From: JAVBMP01 sp031552315
GTDB taxonomy: Bacteria > Desulfobacterota > Desulfovibrionia > Desulfovibrionales > Desulfovibrionaceae
Direction of reading: 5' to 3'
Assembly: GCA_031552315.1 (NCBI GenBank)
Contig: JAVBMP010000054.1
Span: 1-32,008, forward strand
Length of the DNA: 32,008 nucleotides
Position 1 is the stretch's first letter. Each line of letters starts with the position of its first letter. The notes beneath the pieces were generated by a model, which was not told the origin of the DNA, made no database searches, and saw only the letters and a program-made list of their open reading frames with translations. Position numbers and translations under genes: made by a program. Positions 1-8,522 of this stretch are shown here, in pieces.

Positions 1-102
1 AAAATTCCCCATCACTTTTTTATATGCGCCCGCAAGCCTTATATCCGCTTTATATGCTTCACATCACCCTGTTTTATTAAGCGGGAAAAGCCATTTTTCC
101 CC
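1..102. other. Upstream non-coding stretch, nothing assignable
   Basis: This AT-rich stretch lies ahead of the mraZ promoter. The octamer TTATATGC occurs twice (about 20-27 and 50-57). GGGAAAA at 83-89 can pair with TTTTCCC at 95-101 to form a weak 7-bp hairpin. No convincing reading frame or family match was seen. It may be the tail of an upstream intergenic region. Confidence 0.4.
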
Positions 103-131
103 TTGACATGATCCTGCTTTTGGCATTTAGT
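103..131 (+). promoter_or_regulatory. Sigma70-like promoter of the dcw cluster
   Basis: A perfect -35 hexamer TTGACA (103-108) is followed after 17 bp by TTTAGT (126-131), which matches 4 of 6 positions of the -10 consensus. The expected transcript start lies near 137-140, inside the first MraZ-box-like repeat. This is a natural place for autorepression of the cluster. The hexamers are visible; use as a promoter is inference. Confidence 0.65.
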
Positions 132-200
132 GTGGGTAAAAGTGGTATATAGTGGTAAGAAGTGACGGTAACGGGCGGAAACACGCCGCCAGTGGTAAAA
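132..200 (+). promoter_or_regulatory. MraZ-box-like operator array
   Basis: Four repeats begin at exactly 10-bp spacing: GTGGGTAAA (132), GTGGTATAT (142), GTGGTAAGA (152) and the degenerate GTGACGGTA (162). A fifth copy, GTGGTAAAA, begins at 192 and is still in 10-bp phase. MraZ is known to bind direct GTGG/TGGG-type repeats with about one helical turn spacing upstream of its own gene. The array sits just downstream of the -10 element and runs up to the mraZ ribosome binding site, consistent with autoregulation. Confidence 0.75.
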
Positions 201-210
201 AAGGACAAGT

Positions 211-657
211 ATGAGGTTTCGCGGGCGCTCACAACGCAGCCTTGACCCAAAGTCAAGGCTGATGCTTCCTCCGAATTTTCGGGAGATTCTTCTCTCGCGC
301 TCGGAAGAAGGCGGCCTTGTGCTTACCACTTACGATAACTGCCTGGTGGGCTTTCCGCTTAATGACTGGCTGAAGTTTGAAGAAAAAATGGACGCCATGC
401 CCAATGCCAACCGCCTGCTGCGCGACTTTCGGCGTACCGTGCTGGGCGGGGCGGAAGAAAAGCTTCTTGATTCACAGGGCCGCATCCTGCTTTCCAAAGA
501 CCATCTGGCTTATGCAGGCATAACGCGCGACGCAGTGGTTGTGGGGCAGGGGTCCCGCTTTGAAATATGGGATCCGGCCCGGCTTGAGGCCGTGCTGTCG
601 CAAAATTTTGATGATATTACAAACAATTTGGAGCCGGGCTTTGACATCTTTGTCTGA
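211..657 (+). CDS. mraZ: MraZ, transcriptional regulator of the dcw cluster
   Basis: A 148-residue protein with the two AbrB-like half-domains of MraZ. Each carries the DxxxR signature: LDPKSRLMLP near residues 11-20 and LDSQGRILLS near 86-95. MraZ forms a ring-shaped oligomer that binds DNA repeats and controls its own operon; in several bacteria it represses the dcw cluster. The length is typical. The ATG at 211 follows the ribosome binding site AAGGA (201-205) by 5 bases. It is the first gene of the cluster and overlaps the start of rsmH. The repeat array directly upstream is its likely target. Confidence 0.95.
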   Translation: MRFRGRSQRSLDPKSRLMLPPNFREILLSRSEEGGLVLTTYDNCLVGFPLNDWLKFEEKMDAMPNANRLLRDFRRTVLGGAEEKLLDSQGRILLSKDHLAYAGITRDAVVVGQGSRFEIWDPARLEAVLSQNFDDITNNLEPGFDIFV

Positions 658-1672
658 CGCCGCCCCCCTGGCGGAAGCTTCCGGCGGGCAGCAGGCCGCG
701 CCTTCTGTCCCTTCTGGCGCCCCTTCCGCGGCTGACCGGCATATTCCGGTGCTGTTCGCGGAAACCATGGAAGCCCTGTCCGTTAAAAAAGGCGGGCGCT
801 ACCTTGACGGCACCCTTGGCATGGGCGGCCACAGTGAGGGAATTTTGCGGGCCGGCGGCCATGTTCTTGGCCTTGACCAGGACTTGCAGGCCCTGGATCT
901 TGCGCGGGCGCGTCTGGCCCCGTTTGAAGGAAATTTTCATGCCGCGCACAGCGCCTTTGCGGACTTCGCGCCAGAGCTGGAAAAGCTGGGCTGGGAATCT
1001 TTGGATGGCGCGCTGGTTGACCTTGGGGTTTCTTCCTTCCAGATAGATACCCCGGAACGCGGCTTCAGCTTTTTGGCCGATGGCCCTCTGGACATGCGCA
1101 TGGACAAAAGCGGCGGCGCGCAACCCGGCACCGCCCCGGCGGCCAACCTGGTCAACCGCGCCCCTGTCAAGACGCTGAAAAAAATTATAGAGGAATACGG
1201 CGAAGACCCGCAGGCCGGGGCCATAGCCCGGGCCATAGAAAATGCCCGCAACAAGGCCCCCATAGAAACCACCGCCCAGTTGGCGCATATTGTGGAAATG
1301 GCCTACCCGCCCAAATGGCGGGCCAAGGCCAGAAACCACCCGGCCACCCGCACCTTTCAGGCCCTGCGCATGGTTGTGAACAACGAGCTGGAACAGCTGG
1401 AACTGTTTTTGCGCCGCATAGTGCCGTTTTTGGCTCCTGGCGGGCGCTTGGCGGTAATAAGCTTCCATTCGCTGGAAGACCGCATGGTGAAGCATTTTTT
1501 GCGTGAAGAAGCCACAGACTGCCTTTGCCCGCCGCATATCATGCGTTGTTCATGCGGGCACCGGGCCAGCTTGGAAATTTTGGACAAAAAGGGCGTTACC
1601 CCGTCGGAAAAGGAACTGGCCGCCAACCCGCGTTCATCATCCGCCCGCCTTCGGTCAGCCCGCAAGATTTGA
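611..1672 (+). CDS. rsmH: RsmH (MraW), 16S rRNA m4C1402 methyltransferase
   Basis: An S-adenosylmethionine-dependent enzyme that N4-methylates C1402 of 16S rRNA. Family motifs in order are HIPVLFAETM, the SAM-binding stretch LDGTLGMGGHS, DLGVSSFQID, the FSF...GPLDMRMD segment, NHPATRTFQALR, and the late motif LAVISFHSLEDRMVKHFL, ending in NPRSSSARLRSARK. The start is uncertain. ATG at 611 gives 353 residues and a 47-base overlap with mraZ. TTG at 641 has a better placed GGAG (630-633) and gives 343 residues. Either way there is an Ala/Ser/Pro-rich N-terminal extension before HIPVL, where most homologues begin. It is cotranscribed with mraZ. Confidence 0.93.
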   Translation: MILQTIWSRALTSLSDAAPLAEASGGQQAAPSVPSGAPSAADRHIPVLFAETMEALSVKKGGRYLDGTLGMGGHSEGILRAGGHVLGLDQDLQALDLARARLAPFEGNFHAAHSAFADFAPELEKLGWESLDGALVDLGVSSFQIDTPERGFSFLADGPLDMRMDKSGGAQPGTAPAANLVNRAPVKTLKKIIEEYGEDPQAGAIARAIENARNKAPIETTAQLAHIVEMAYPPKWRAKARNHPATRTFQALRMVVNNELEQLELFLRRIVPFLAPGGRLAVISFHSLEDRMVKHFLREEATDCLCPPHIMRCSCGHRASLEILDKKGVTPSEKELAANPRSSSARLRSARKI

Positions 1673-1791
1673 TGCAGCGCCGGGGCAAGGGCGGCCGCGC
1701 AAGCGGCGTATCCCCGCGAAATAAAAGGGCGCATGTTCTGCGCAAATGATTTTGGTGAAAGATTTTGCTGAATGGTTTTCAAGGGGGGCAT

Positions 1792-2115
1792 ATGGAAGGC
1801 GCGGGCAAACAAATAAATGAAGCGGGCAACGGCAATGCCCTGCGCCGGGTATGGGCCTTTTGCACGGTCTGCCTTTTTATCAGCGCGGTCATTTTGGGCC
1901 TGGCGCTGGTCTGGCTGAACCTTGAACGGGTGGATCTGGGCTACAAACACAAAGCCCGGCTTGACCTTTTGGCGGAACGGCGCAGCATGGGTGAAAAGCT
2001 TGAAGTGGAAAAAGAACGCCTTCTCAGCCCGCAAATATTGATGCAAAAAGCCCGCGCAATGGGCAAAAATGACGCCCGGCCCGGTCAGGTAAGGCGTATG
2101 GAAAATAACTGGTAA
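1792..2115 (+). CDS. ftsL: FtsL-like septal division protein
   Basis: A small bitopic membrane protein of 107 residues from the ATG at 1792, preceded by AAGGGGGG (1781-1788). A TTG nine codons earlier (1765) is possible but has no clear ribosome binding site. A short cytoplasmic N-terminus leads to one membrane span (near WAFCTVCLFISAVILGLAL). A Leu/Glu/Lys-rich periplasmic segment follows that could form a coiled coil (about residues 45-85). It contains SPQILMQKARAMG, resembling the end of the FtsL coiled coil. FtsL works with FtsQ and FtsB to activate FtsWI. Sequence identity is weak, as usual for FtsL, and position between rsmH and ftsI carries much of the call. Confidence 0.85.
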   Translation: MEGAGKQINEAGNGNALRRVWAFCTVCLFISAVILGLALVWLNLERVDLGYKHKARLDLLAERRSMGEKLEVEKERLLSPQILMQKARAMGKNDARPGQVRRMENNW

Positions 2116-2120
2116 GCCAC

Positions 2121-4325
2121 ATGCGCAAACATTACCCCAAAGAACGCCTGGCCCTGCGGGAACGGGAAAAAAAGCCGGTCAAAGCCATCCGGCCCAATAT
2201 CTCGTTGCGCGGCTATGAACGCCCCGGCGCGGACAAGGGCGGCTTTAACGATACCCGCTGGGGGCGCACCCGCGTGTGGGTTGTGGGCGGCTTTATGGGG
2301 CTGGCGGCTTTTGTGCTGTGGTGCCGCGTTTTTTACATTCAGATAATCAATGGGCCGGAATATGCGGAAAGGGCGGCCCGCCAGCATTCTGTGGCGGAAG
2401 TCACCGCCGGGCAGCGCGGGGTAATATATGACCGCAACGGCGTTGTGCTGGCCCGCAGTGTGGAACATTTTTCCATTTACGCCCGCCCGGCGGAACTGGC
2501 CGACATGTCTGAAACCACGCTGGCCCTTTCCAAAATTTTGAACATTCCGGTGGCGCGTATGCGCAAAATACTTACTGAACCCAAGGGGTTTGTGTGGGTG
2601 GCCCGCAAGGTGGACGACAAGGCCGCCAAAGATGTGCGGGAAGCGAAACTGCGCGGCGTTTACCTAACCCCGGAATATGAGCGCATTTACCCCAACCGCC
2701 ACGCCGCCGGGCAATTGCTGGGCTTTGTGGGCATAGACGGCAAGGGGCTTGAAGGGCTTGAAGGGGCCTTCCAGACCCGCCTTTCCGCCTCAGAGGCGCG
2801 CCAGATAATAACGCGCGATGCCAGAGGCCGCCGTATTTACCTGGACGGCAAGGAAGAAGCGGAAAAGCTTTCCGGGCAAGATTTGCACCTGACCATTGAC
2901 CTGGTTATGCAAATGTTCGCGGAACAGGCGCTGGAAAAATATATTTCCGAATTTGGGGCCAAATGGGGCGGCTGCATCGTTATTGATATAGAAAGCGCGG
3001 AAATTCGCGCCTGGGCGCAGTATCCCTTCTTTAACCCGAACAGCTACCAGAATTTTTCTCAAAACGTGCGGCGTGACAAGCTGGCGCTGGATTCTTTGGA
3101 ACAAGGTTCCACCATGAAGGCCTTTACCATGGCTACAGCGCTGCAAGAAAAAATTGTGGACAAAAATACCGAATTTAACTGCGAAAACGGGCAGTGGAAG
3201 TTCCGCAACGTGGTTATACGCGATACATCCCCGCACGGCGTATTGCCGGTGCATAAAATATTCCGGGTTTCCAGCAACATAGGTTCCGCCAAGGTCGGGC
3301 TCAAGCTGGGGGCGCAAACCTATTGGGGATATTTGGATCGCCTTGGTTTTGGCCGCCGCACCGGCCTGCCCCTTATGGGGGAAAGCGTGGGCATTTTGCG
3401 CCACTACAGCCAGTGGGGCGACGTGGATACCGCCAACTCCGCCTTTGGGCAAAGCTTTTCCGCCACAGCGGCCCAGGTTGCCCAGGCCTATCTTTGCCTG
3501 GTCAGCGGCGGGATAAAACGCCAGCTAAAGCTGGTTGCGGATGACATCAAGCCCAAAACAGAGGGCGCGGCGGATCCGTTGCTGGATACCAACGCCTCCT
3601 ACCGGGTGTATTCAGAAGAAGTAAGCCGCCAATTGCTGGAATTTTTGACCGATGTGGTGGAAAAGGAAGGCGGCACCGGGGCTTTGGCCCTTATTCCGGG
3701 CCTGAAGGTGGGCGGCAAAACCGGCACCGCCCAGAAGGCGGACGCCAGCGGGCGTTACGGTTCCAAGCGCGTGGCCTCTTTTGTGGGCGTGGTGCCGGCA
3801 GATAAACCCCGCTACCTGATTGTGGCGATTATAGACGAGCCGGTGAAAAATTCTTACGGCGGCGTGGTGGCGGCCCCGGTTTTCCGCGAGGTAGCCATGC
3901 GCACCCTGTCCCATGACGGCTACCTGCCCGTGCCGGAAGACCCGATGCAGGCCGCCCTGCTGGAGGCCGGCAAGCTGAAGCCGGACGCGCAAATACGCCA
4001 AAGCGTGAAGGAACAGAAGGAAAAGGCCGCGCAAGAAAGATACCGCGCCCTGCAAGCCCAGCGTGAAAACCCCGGCCCCCAGGTGCAGGAATTTAACCCG
4101 GAAAAACGCCTGCAGGCCCCGTCCACGCAAAAGGTGCCGAACATGCTGGGCCTTGATGTGCGTGAAGCGGTGGAATTGTGCAGCCGGGCAGGCGTTTTGC
4201 CAAAGCTTTACGGCAGCGGCAGCATAGTAATAAAGCAAAAACCGGAAGCCGGCCAAAGCTGGCCGGAAAAGAAAAACGGGCAGGAAGCGGCCTTGTGGCC
4301 CATTCTGTGGTTGGGTGAAAGGTAA
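2121..4325 (+). CDS. ftsI: FtsI (PBP3), septal peptidoglycan transpeptidase with PASTA tail
   Basis: A 734-residue class B penicillin-binding protein. There is a membrane anchor at about 51-76 and a dimerisation domain with GQRGVIYDRNGVVLA (97-111). The transpeptidase domain carries the SxxK active site STMK (Ser330), the SxN motif SSN (384-386) and KTGT (533-536). A C-terminal segment from about 671, starting KVPNMLGLDVREAVELC, looks like one PASTA domain, and the linker at 620-665 is Glu/Gln/Lys-rich. It crosslinks septal peptidoglycan with its partner FtsW. It starts 5 bases after ftsL. A PASTA tail is common in Gram-positive and some deltaproteobacterial class B enzymes but absent from E. 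coli FtsI. Confidence 0.95.
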   Translation: MRKHYPKERLALREREKKPVKAIRPNISLRGYERPGADKGGFNDTRWGRTRVWVVGGFMGLAAFVLWCRVFYIQIINGPEYAERAARQHSVAEVTAGQRGVIYDRNGVVLARSVEHFSIYARPAELADMSETTLALSKILNIPVARMRKILTEPKGFVWVARKVDDKAAKDVREAKLRGVYLTPEYERIYPNRHAAGQLLGFVGIDGKGLEGLEGAFQTRLSASEARQIITRDARGRRIYLDGKEEAEKLSGQDLHLTIDLVMQMFAEQALEKYISEFGAKWGGCIVIDIESAEIRAWAQYPFFNPNSYQNFSQNVRRDKLALDSLEQGSTMKAFTMATALQEKIVDKNTEFNCENGQWKFRNVVIRDTSPHGVLPVHKIFRVSSNIGSAKVGLKLGAQTYWGYLDRLGFGRRTGLPLMGESVGILRHYSQWGDVDTANSAFGQSFSATAAQVAQAYLCLVSGGIKRQLKLVADDIKPKTEGAADPLLDTNASYRVYSEEVSRQLLEFLTDVVEKEGGTGALALIPGLKVGGKTGTAQKADASGRYGSKRVASFVGVVPADKPRYLIVAIIDEPVKNSYGGVVAAPVFREVAMRTLSHDGYLPVPEDPMQAALLEAGKLKPDAQIRQSVKEQKEKAAQERYRALQAQRENPGPQVQEFNPEKRLQAPSTQKVPNMLGLDVREAVELCSRAGVLPKLYGSGSIVIKQKPEAGQSWPEKKNGQEAALWPILWLGER

Positions 4326-4330
4326 AAGAC

Positions 4331-5902
4331 ATGGTTTTGCAATTTATAGGTTTTGAAGAACTGCTTCTTTCCGCCCCGGCGCAGTCCGGCGCTATAAAGA
4401 CAGATTCCCGCCAGGTGGAACACGGCGACATTTTTGTTGTCCTGCCGCCCACAGTCCAGGGCGGGGCAAACCTGAAGGCCGGTGAAAGCGTTCCGGGCGG
4501 CAACAGCGGCGGGGATCAGTACCTGCACGCCGCCATATGTTCCGGCGCGGCCTATATTGTCTGCGCTGAAGACCATGTGCCCATGCTGAATTTTTTGTGC
4601 GAGGCGGAAGGGGAAAACGGGCGCGATGTCATAGCCTGCCTTGTCCCTTCCACCCGCAAGGCGTTGGGCCAGTTGGCCCTGGCCGCGCACAAGGGGGGGC
4701 AGGGTTACCCCGCGCTGGTGGGCATAACCGGCACCAACGGCAAAACCACCATCAGCTATTTGCTGGAACATCTTTTTTCCGGCCTGTGGCGTAAAACCGG
4801 GGTCATAGGCACCATTTCATACCGCTGGCCCGGCTTCACGCAGGCTGCCCCGCTTACCACGCCGGGGTGTTTGCAACTGCATTCCCTTATGGGCCAAATG
4901 GCCGGGGCCGGGGTGGATGTGGCGATTATGGAAGTTTCTTCCCACGCGCTGGAACAGGAAAGGGTAGCCGGGCTGAACTTTCGGGCGGCCATCTTCACCA
5001 ACCTGACCCAGGATCATCTTGATTATCATGGGGATATGGAAAATTATTATCAGGCCAAGGCCCGGTTGTTCCAAAACCCGGAAGAAGGCGGGGTGCCCGT
5101 AAAAAACAAGCTTTGCGCCATAAATGCCGATGACCACTACGGCCGCAGAATGCTTGAAGAATGCGCCCTGCGCGGGGAAGATTCGGGCGTGCTGGTGGCC
5201 TACAGCTTCAAAGGGCTGGAATTTGCCGGGGCCAGAACCCTGCATGGCCGCATAGTGGAATCTTCCATCAAGGGCCTTACGCTGGAAATGAATTTTGAAG
5301 GGCAAAGCTGGCAATTGCGCAGCCCGCTGGTAGGGGCCTTCAACGCCTACAACCTGCTGGCGGTGCAAGCCCTGGCCCTGGGCGGCGGCGCGGATGCGGA
5401 AGGCCTGGCCTGCCTGGAAAATTTTACCGGGGTGCCGGGGCGTTTGCAGCGGGTGGAAAATGAATGGGGCCTGAATATTTTTGTGGATTACGCCCACACG
5501 CCGGATGCCCTTGTCAACGTGCAAACCACGCTGCGTGAAGTGGGCAAGGGCCGCCTGATAACGGTTTTTGGCTGCGGCGGCAACCGCGACAGCAAAAAGC
5601 GGCCCATCATGGGCCAGGCCGTGGCGGAATATTCCGATGTGGCGGTGCTTACCTCTGACAACCCGCGCCGGGAAAAGCCGGAGGATATTATGGCGGATGT
5701 TTTCCCCGGCCTTATAAAGGCAAAGGAAATTCACCAGAACCCGGATCGCCGGGCCGCCATTGCCAAGGCCCTTAGCCTGCTTGGGCCGGAAGATACCCTG
5801 CTGATAGCCGGAAAGGGACATGAGGATTACCAGATTATAGGCGATGAAAAATTCCCCTTTGATGACCGGGAAGTTGTGAAGGAGGCCTTAAAATGCCTAT
5901 GA
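4331..5902 (+). CDS. murE: MurE, UDP-MurNAc-L-Ala-D-Glu:meso-DAP ligase
   Basis: A 523-residue ATP-dependent Mur ligase of the cytoplasmic precursor pathway. The P-loop GTNGKTT is at 134-140. Other motifs are EVSSHALEQERV, TNLTQDHLDYHGDMENYY (substrate and metal region) and FVDYAHTPDAL. The DNPR motif (443-446) is the known signature for adding meso-diaminopimelate rather than lysine, so the wall is predicted to be DAP type. A carbamylated lysine is expected in the YYQAKARLF segment. It starts 5 bases after ftsI and overlaps murF by 10 bases. A Gly-rich insertion near residues 43-62 in the N-terminal domain is slightly unusual. Confidence 0.96.
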   Translation: MVLQFIGFEELLLSAPAQSGAIKTDSRQVEHGDIFVVLPPTVQGGANLKAGESVPGGNSGGDQYLHAAICSGAAYIVCAEDHVPMLNFLCEAEGENGRDVIACLVPSTRKALGQLALAAHKGGQGYPALVGITGTNGKTTISYLLEHLFSGLWRKTGVIGTISYRWPGFTQAAPLTTPGCLQLHSLMGQMAGAGVDVAIMEVSSHALEQERVAGLNFRAAIFTNLTQDHLDYHGDMENYYQAKARLFQNPEEGGVPVKNKLCAINADDHYGRRMLEECALRGEDSGVLVAYSFKGLEFAGARTLHGRIVESSIKGLTLEMNFEGQSWQLRSPLVGAFNAYNLLAVQALALGGGADAEGLACLENFTGVPGRLQRVENEWGLNIFVDYAHTPDALVNVQTTLREVGKGRLITVFGCGGNRDSKKRPIMGQAVAEYSDVAVLTSDNPRREKPEDIMADVFPGLIKAKEIHQNPDRRAAIAKALSLLGPEDTLLIAGKGHEDYQIIGDEKFPFDDREVVKEALKCL

Positions 5903-7353
5903 ATTTGCGCCAGATAGCTGAAAGCATGGGCAGCGCGCTGCCGGAAATATTTTTGAACCGGGCGGAACAGATCCCCACCGGGGCCAATATGGATAGCCGC
6001 CTTGTGAAGCCTGGCGATGTTTTTGTCTGCATTGGCGGCACCAGGGTGGACGGGCACGATTTTGCCGTGCAGGCCGTTTCCGCCGGGGCCATGGCGGTTA
6101 TTGCGGAACGCGACCCCTTTGCCGGGTGTGAAGCGCCTGTGCCGGTTCTGCTGGTCAAAGACAGCATAAAGGCCATAGGCCTTTGGGCCGCCGCGTACCG
6201 CGCCCAAACCAAAGCCAAAGTAATAGGCATTACCGGCACAGCGGGCAAAACGTCTGTCAAGGAAGTGCTGGCCGCCGTGCTTGCGGTGCGCGGGGCCACC
6301 AGCCGCAACCATTCCAACATGAACAACCAGATAGGCCTGCCCCTTTCCATGCTGAACGCGGGCCTTGATGACGCCTTTTGGGTAATGGAGGCCGGCATCA
6401 GCGCCCACCACGACATGGATGAACTTGGGGCCATTTTGCAACCGGACCTGGCGATAATTCTTAACGTGGGCATGGGGCACCTTAGCGGGCTGGGCGACAA
6501 GGGCGTGGCCTACTACAAATCGCGCTTCCTGGCCTGGCTGCAAAAAGACGGCCTTGGGCTGGTAAGCGCCGATTACCCGGAACTGGCGCGGGAAAGCGCC
6601 GCCCACAAGCGCCGCTTGTTGCACTTTTCCACCCGGCGGTCAGATGTGGAATATTCCGCGTCCTACCTTGGCCCGGCATCTGCCGCCACCGGGCGTTACA
6701 ACGTGAGTTTGCGGGGCGGGCATTATGAAATGACGGCCCCCTTCCGCGGGAATTTTGGTTCAGAAAACGTGGCCGCCATTGCCGGGGCCGCGCACCTGCT
6801 TGGCCTTGGCCCAAAGGAAATTGCCCTTGGCCTGGCCGGGGCCGCCCTGCCCAAACAGCGTTTTTATTGCAGCAGCCTGTTTTATACCGGCGCGTCCACA
6901 AATAATGGCGCCTGCGCCGGTAACGGCGAATGGGTGCTTATAGATGACAGTTACAACGCCAACCCGCTTTCCACCGGGCGCATGCTGGAAACAGCGGCGG
7001 AAATGTCCAGAGAACTTTCTCGCAAACTGGTGCTGGTAATGGGTGAAATGCTGGAACTGGGTGAAGAATCTGAAGCAGCGCACCGGGAAATTGGCCGCAA
7101 GATGGCCATGGCCGACCTGATATGCTGGAAGGGCGGTCAGGCGGAAGCTGTGGAACAGGGCCTGAAGGAAGCCGGTTGCAAGGGCCGCTTCATGCGCGTG
7201 GGCAGCGCGGATGAATTTCGTGAGGTTTTGCGCGGCCTGGGCGAAGATGAAATGTTGACCGGCGGCGTGGCGCTTTTCAAAGGTTCACGCGGCAACCGGC
7301 TTGAAGAACTGGCGGAAGTTTTTAAAGAAAAGTTCAAGGGTCAGCCAATATAA
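5893..7353 (+). CDS. murF: MurF, UDP-MurNAc-tripeptide:D-Ala-D-Ala ligase
   Basis: A 486-residue Mur ligase that adds the D-Ala-D-Ala dipeptide to complete the pentapeptide precursor. The P-loop GTAGKTS is at 115-121. SNMNNQIGLPLSML and the DDSYNANPLS segment are typical of MurF. The ATG at 5893 is set by GGAGG (5881-5885) inside the end of murE, 7 bases upstream; a second ATG two codons later is less well placed. The 10-base overlap with murE suggests translational coupling. No ddl gene for making D-Ala-D-Ala is present in the window. Confidence 0.96.
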   Translation: MPMNLRQIAESMGSALPEIFLNRAEQIPTGANMDSRLVKPGDVFVCIGGTRVDGHDFAVQAVSAGAMAVIAERDPFAGCEAPVPVLLVKDSIKAIGLWAAAYRAQTKAKVIGITGTAGKTSVKEVLAAVLAVRGATSRNHSNMNNQIGLPLSMLNAGLDDAFWVMEAGISAHHDMDELGAILQPDLAIILNVGMGHLSGLGDKGVAYYKSRFLAWLQKDGLGLVSADYPELARESAAHKRRLLHFSTRRSDVEYSASYLGPASAATGRYNVSLRGGHYEMTAPFRGNFGSENVAAIAGAAHLLGLGPKEIALGLAGAALPKQRFYCSSLFYTGASTNNGACAGNGEWVLIDDSYNANPLSTGRMLETAAEMSRELSRKLVLVMGEMLELGEESEAAHREIGRKMAMADLICWKGGQAEAVEQGLKEAGCKGRFMRVGSADEFREVLRGLGEDEMLTGGVALFKGSRGNRLEELAEVFKEKFKGQPI

Positions 7354-7355
7354 CG

Positions 7356-7404
7356 CGACAGTACAATGCAACAGTGCAATGCGACAGTATAATGCAACAT
7401 AATG
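7356..7404 (+). repeat. 13-bp tandem repeat between murF and mraY
   Basis: Three successive 13-bp units, CGACAGTACAATG (7356), CAACAGTGCAATG (7369) and CGACAGTATAATG (7382), are followed by a shortened copy CAACATAATG (7395). Together they make up most of the 80-base spacer. The third unit creates the perfect -10-like hexamer TATAAT (7388-7393), but there is no -35 match at the right distance. Confidence 0.8.
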
Positions 7405-7433
7405 CAATGGTGCGGCAATAATACGGGAAGCTT

Positions 7434-8510
7434 ATGTTCTATCATCTTTTGGTGCCGTTAAGTTCGGCTTTTTCAGCCTTCAACGTTTTTCGTTACATAA
7501 CCTTCCGTTCGGTGTGGGCCTTGCTGACCGCCCTTATTATTTCCATTCTGGTGGGGCCGTATTTTATAAACTGGCTGCGCCGTTTGAAGTTTGGGCAATA
7601 TATTCAGGAAGATGTAACAAAACACAAGGCCAAGGCCGGCACCCCCACCATGGGCGGGCTTTTGGTGGCCTTTTCTTTGGTAATAAGCGTCCTTTTGTGG
7701 GCAGACCTAAGCAATGTCTACGTCTGGCTTGCCATGCTCATTTTTGTGGGTTTTGGCGCTGTGGGCTTCATGGACGACTGGCTTAAAATAAAACGCCGCA
7801 ACAACAAGGGCCTTTCCGCAAGGCAAAAATTTTTGGGGCAAATGCTGGTGGGCGGCGTGGCAATGTTTGCCCTGGTGCAGCTTCCCGCCTATTCAACAGA
7901 ACTTTATGTGCCGTTTTTTAAAGATATTACGCCGGATCTGGGCTGGTTTTATGTGCCCTTCGCCATGTTGGTAATGGTGGGGGCCTCCAACGGGGTAAAC
8001 CTTACAGACGGGCTGGACGGCCTGGCCATTGGCCCCACCATTGTCGCCGGGGCCTGCTTTGCCGTATTTGTCTACATAGCGGGCAACGCCAACCTGGCCA
8101 CATATTTGCAGGTTGCGCCGGTCTCCGGCGTGGGTGAGGTAACGGTGTTTTGCGGCGCCCTGGTCGGGGCGTCCATGGGCTTTTTATGGTACAACGCCTA
8201 CCCGGCCCAGCTTTTCATGGGCGATGTGGGTTCCCTTTCTTTGGGCGGGAGCCTGGGCTTTTTGGCCGTGCTTTGCAAGCAGGAACTGGTGCTGTTGCTG
8301 GTGGGCGGCATTTTTGTGGTGGAAACACTTTCTGTAGTCATTCAGGTAAGCTACTTCCGTTTTACCGGGGGCAAGCGCATTTTCAAGATGGCCCCCTTGC
8401 ATCACCACTTTGAACTTAAGGGCATACCGGAATCAAAAATTATCATACGCTTCTGGATAACCGCCGCCCTGCTTGGGCTGGCGGCGCTTTCCGTACTTAA
8501 ACTGCGTTGA
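7434..8510 (+). CDS. mraY: MraY, phospho-MurNAc-pentapeptide transferase
   Basis: A 358-residue polytopic inner-membrane enzyme that moves phospho-MurNAc-pentapeptide to undecaprenyl phosphate, forming lipid I. Visible signatures are KAGTPTMGGLL (near 62-72), the Asp pair in GFMDDWLKIKRRNNKGLSARQK, NLTDGLDGLA, NAYPAQLFMGDVGSLSLGG, and the C-terminal histidine motif MAPLHHHFELKG. About ten membrane segments are expected and are consistent with the hydrophobic pattern. Length is typical. It begins 80 bases after murF, behind a short tandem repeat, and murD follows 12 bases later. Confidence 0.97.
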   Translation: MFYHLLVPLSSAFSAFNVFRYITFRSVWALLTALIISILVGPYFINWLRRLKFGQYIQEDVTKHKAKAGTPTMGGLLVAFSLVISVLLWADLSNVYVWLAMLIFVGFGAVGFMDDWLKIKRRNNKGLSARQKFLGQMLVGGVAMFALVQLPAYSTELYVPFFKDITPDLGWFYVPFAMLVMVGASNGVNLTDGLDGLAIGPTIVAGACFAVFVYIAGNANLATYLQVAPVSGVGEVTVFCGALVGASMGFLWYNAYPAQLFMGDVGSLSLGGSLGFLAVLCKQELVLLLVGGIFVVETLSVVIQVSYFRFTGGKRIFKMAPLHHHFELKGIPESKIIIRFWITAALLGLAALSVLKLR

Positions 8511-8522
8511 CGGTGGCTGGAT

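Noticed and set aside
617..1537. Long open frame on the - strand across rsmH
   Set aside because: It is the antisense shadow of rsmH in GC-rich DNA, with Gly/Arg-rich composition and no family motif. The same reasoning removes other long antisense frames over murE, ftsI and rfbA.
7365..7393. TATAAT in the murF-mraY repeat as an internal promoter
   Set aside because: The -35 position holds AATGCA, and there is no TG extension before the hexamer. Kept only as a repeat.
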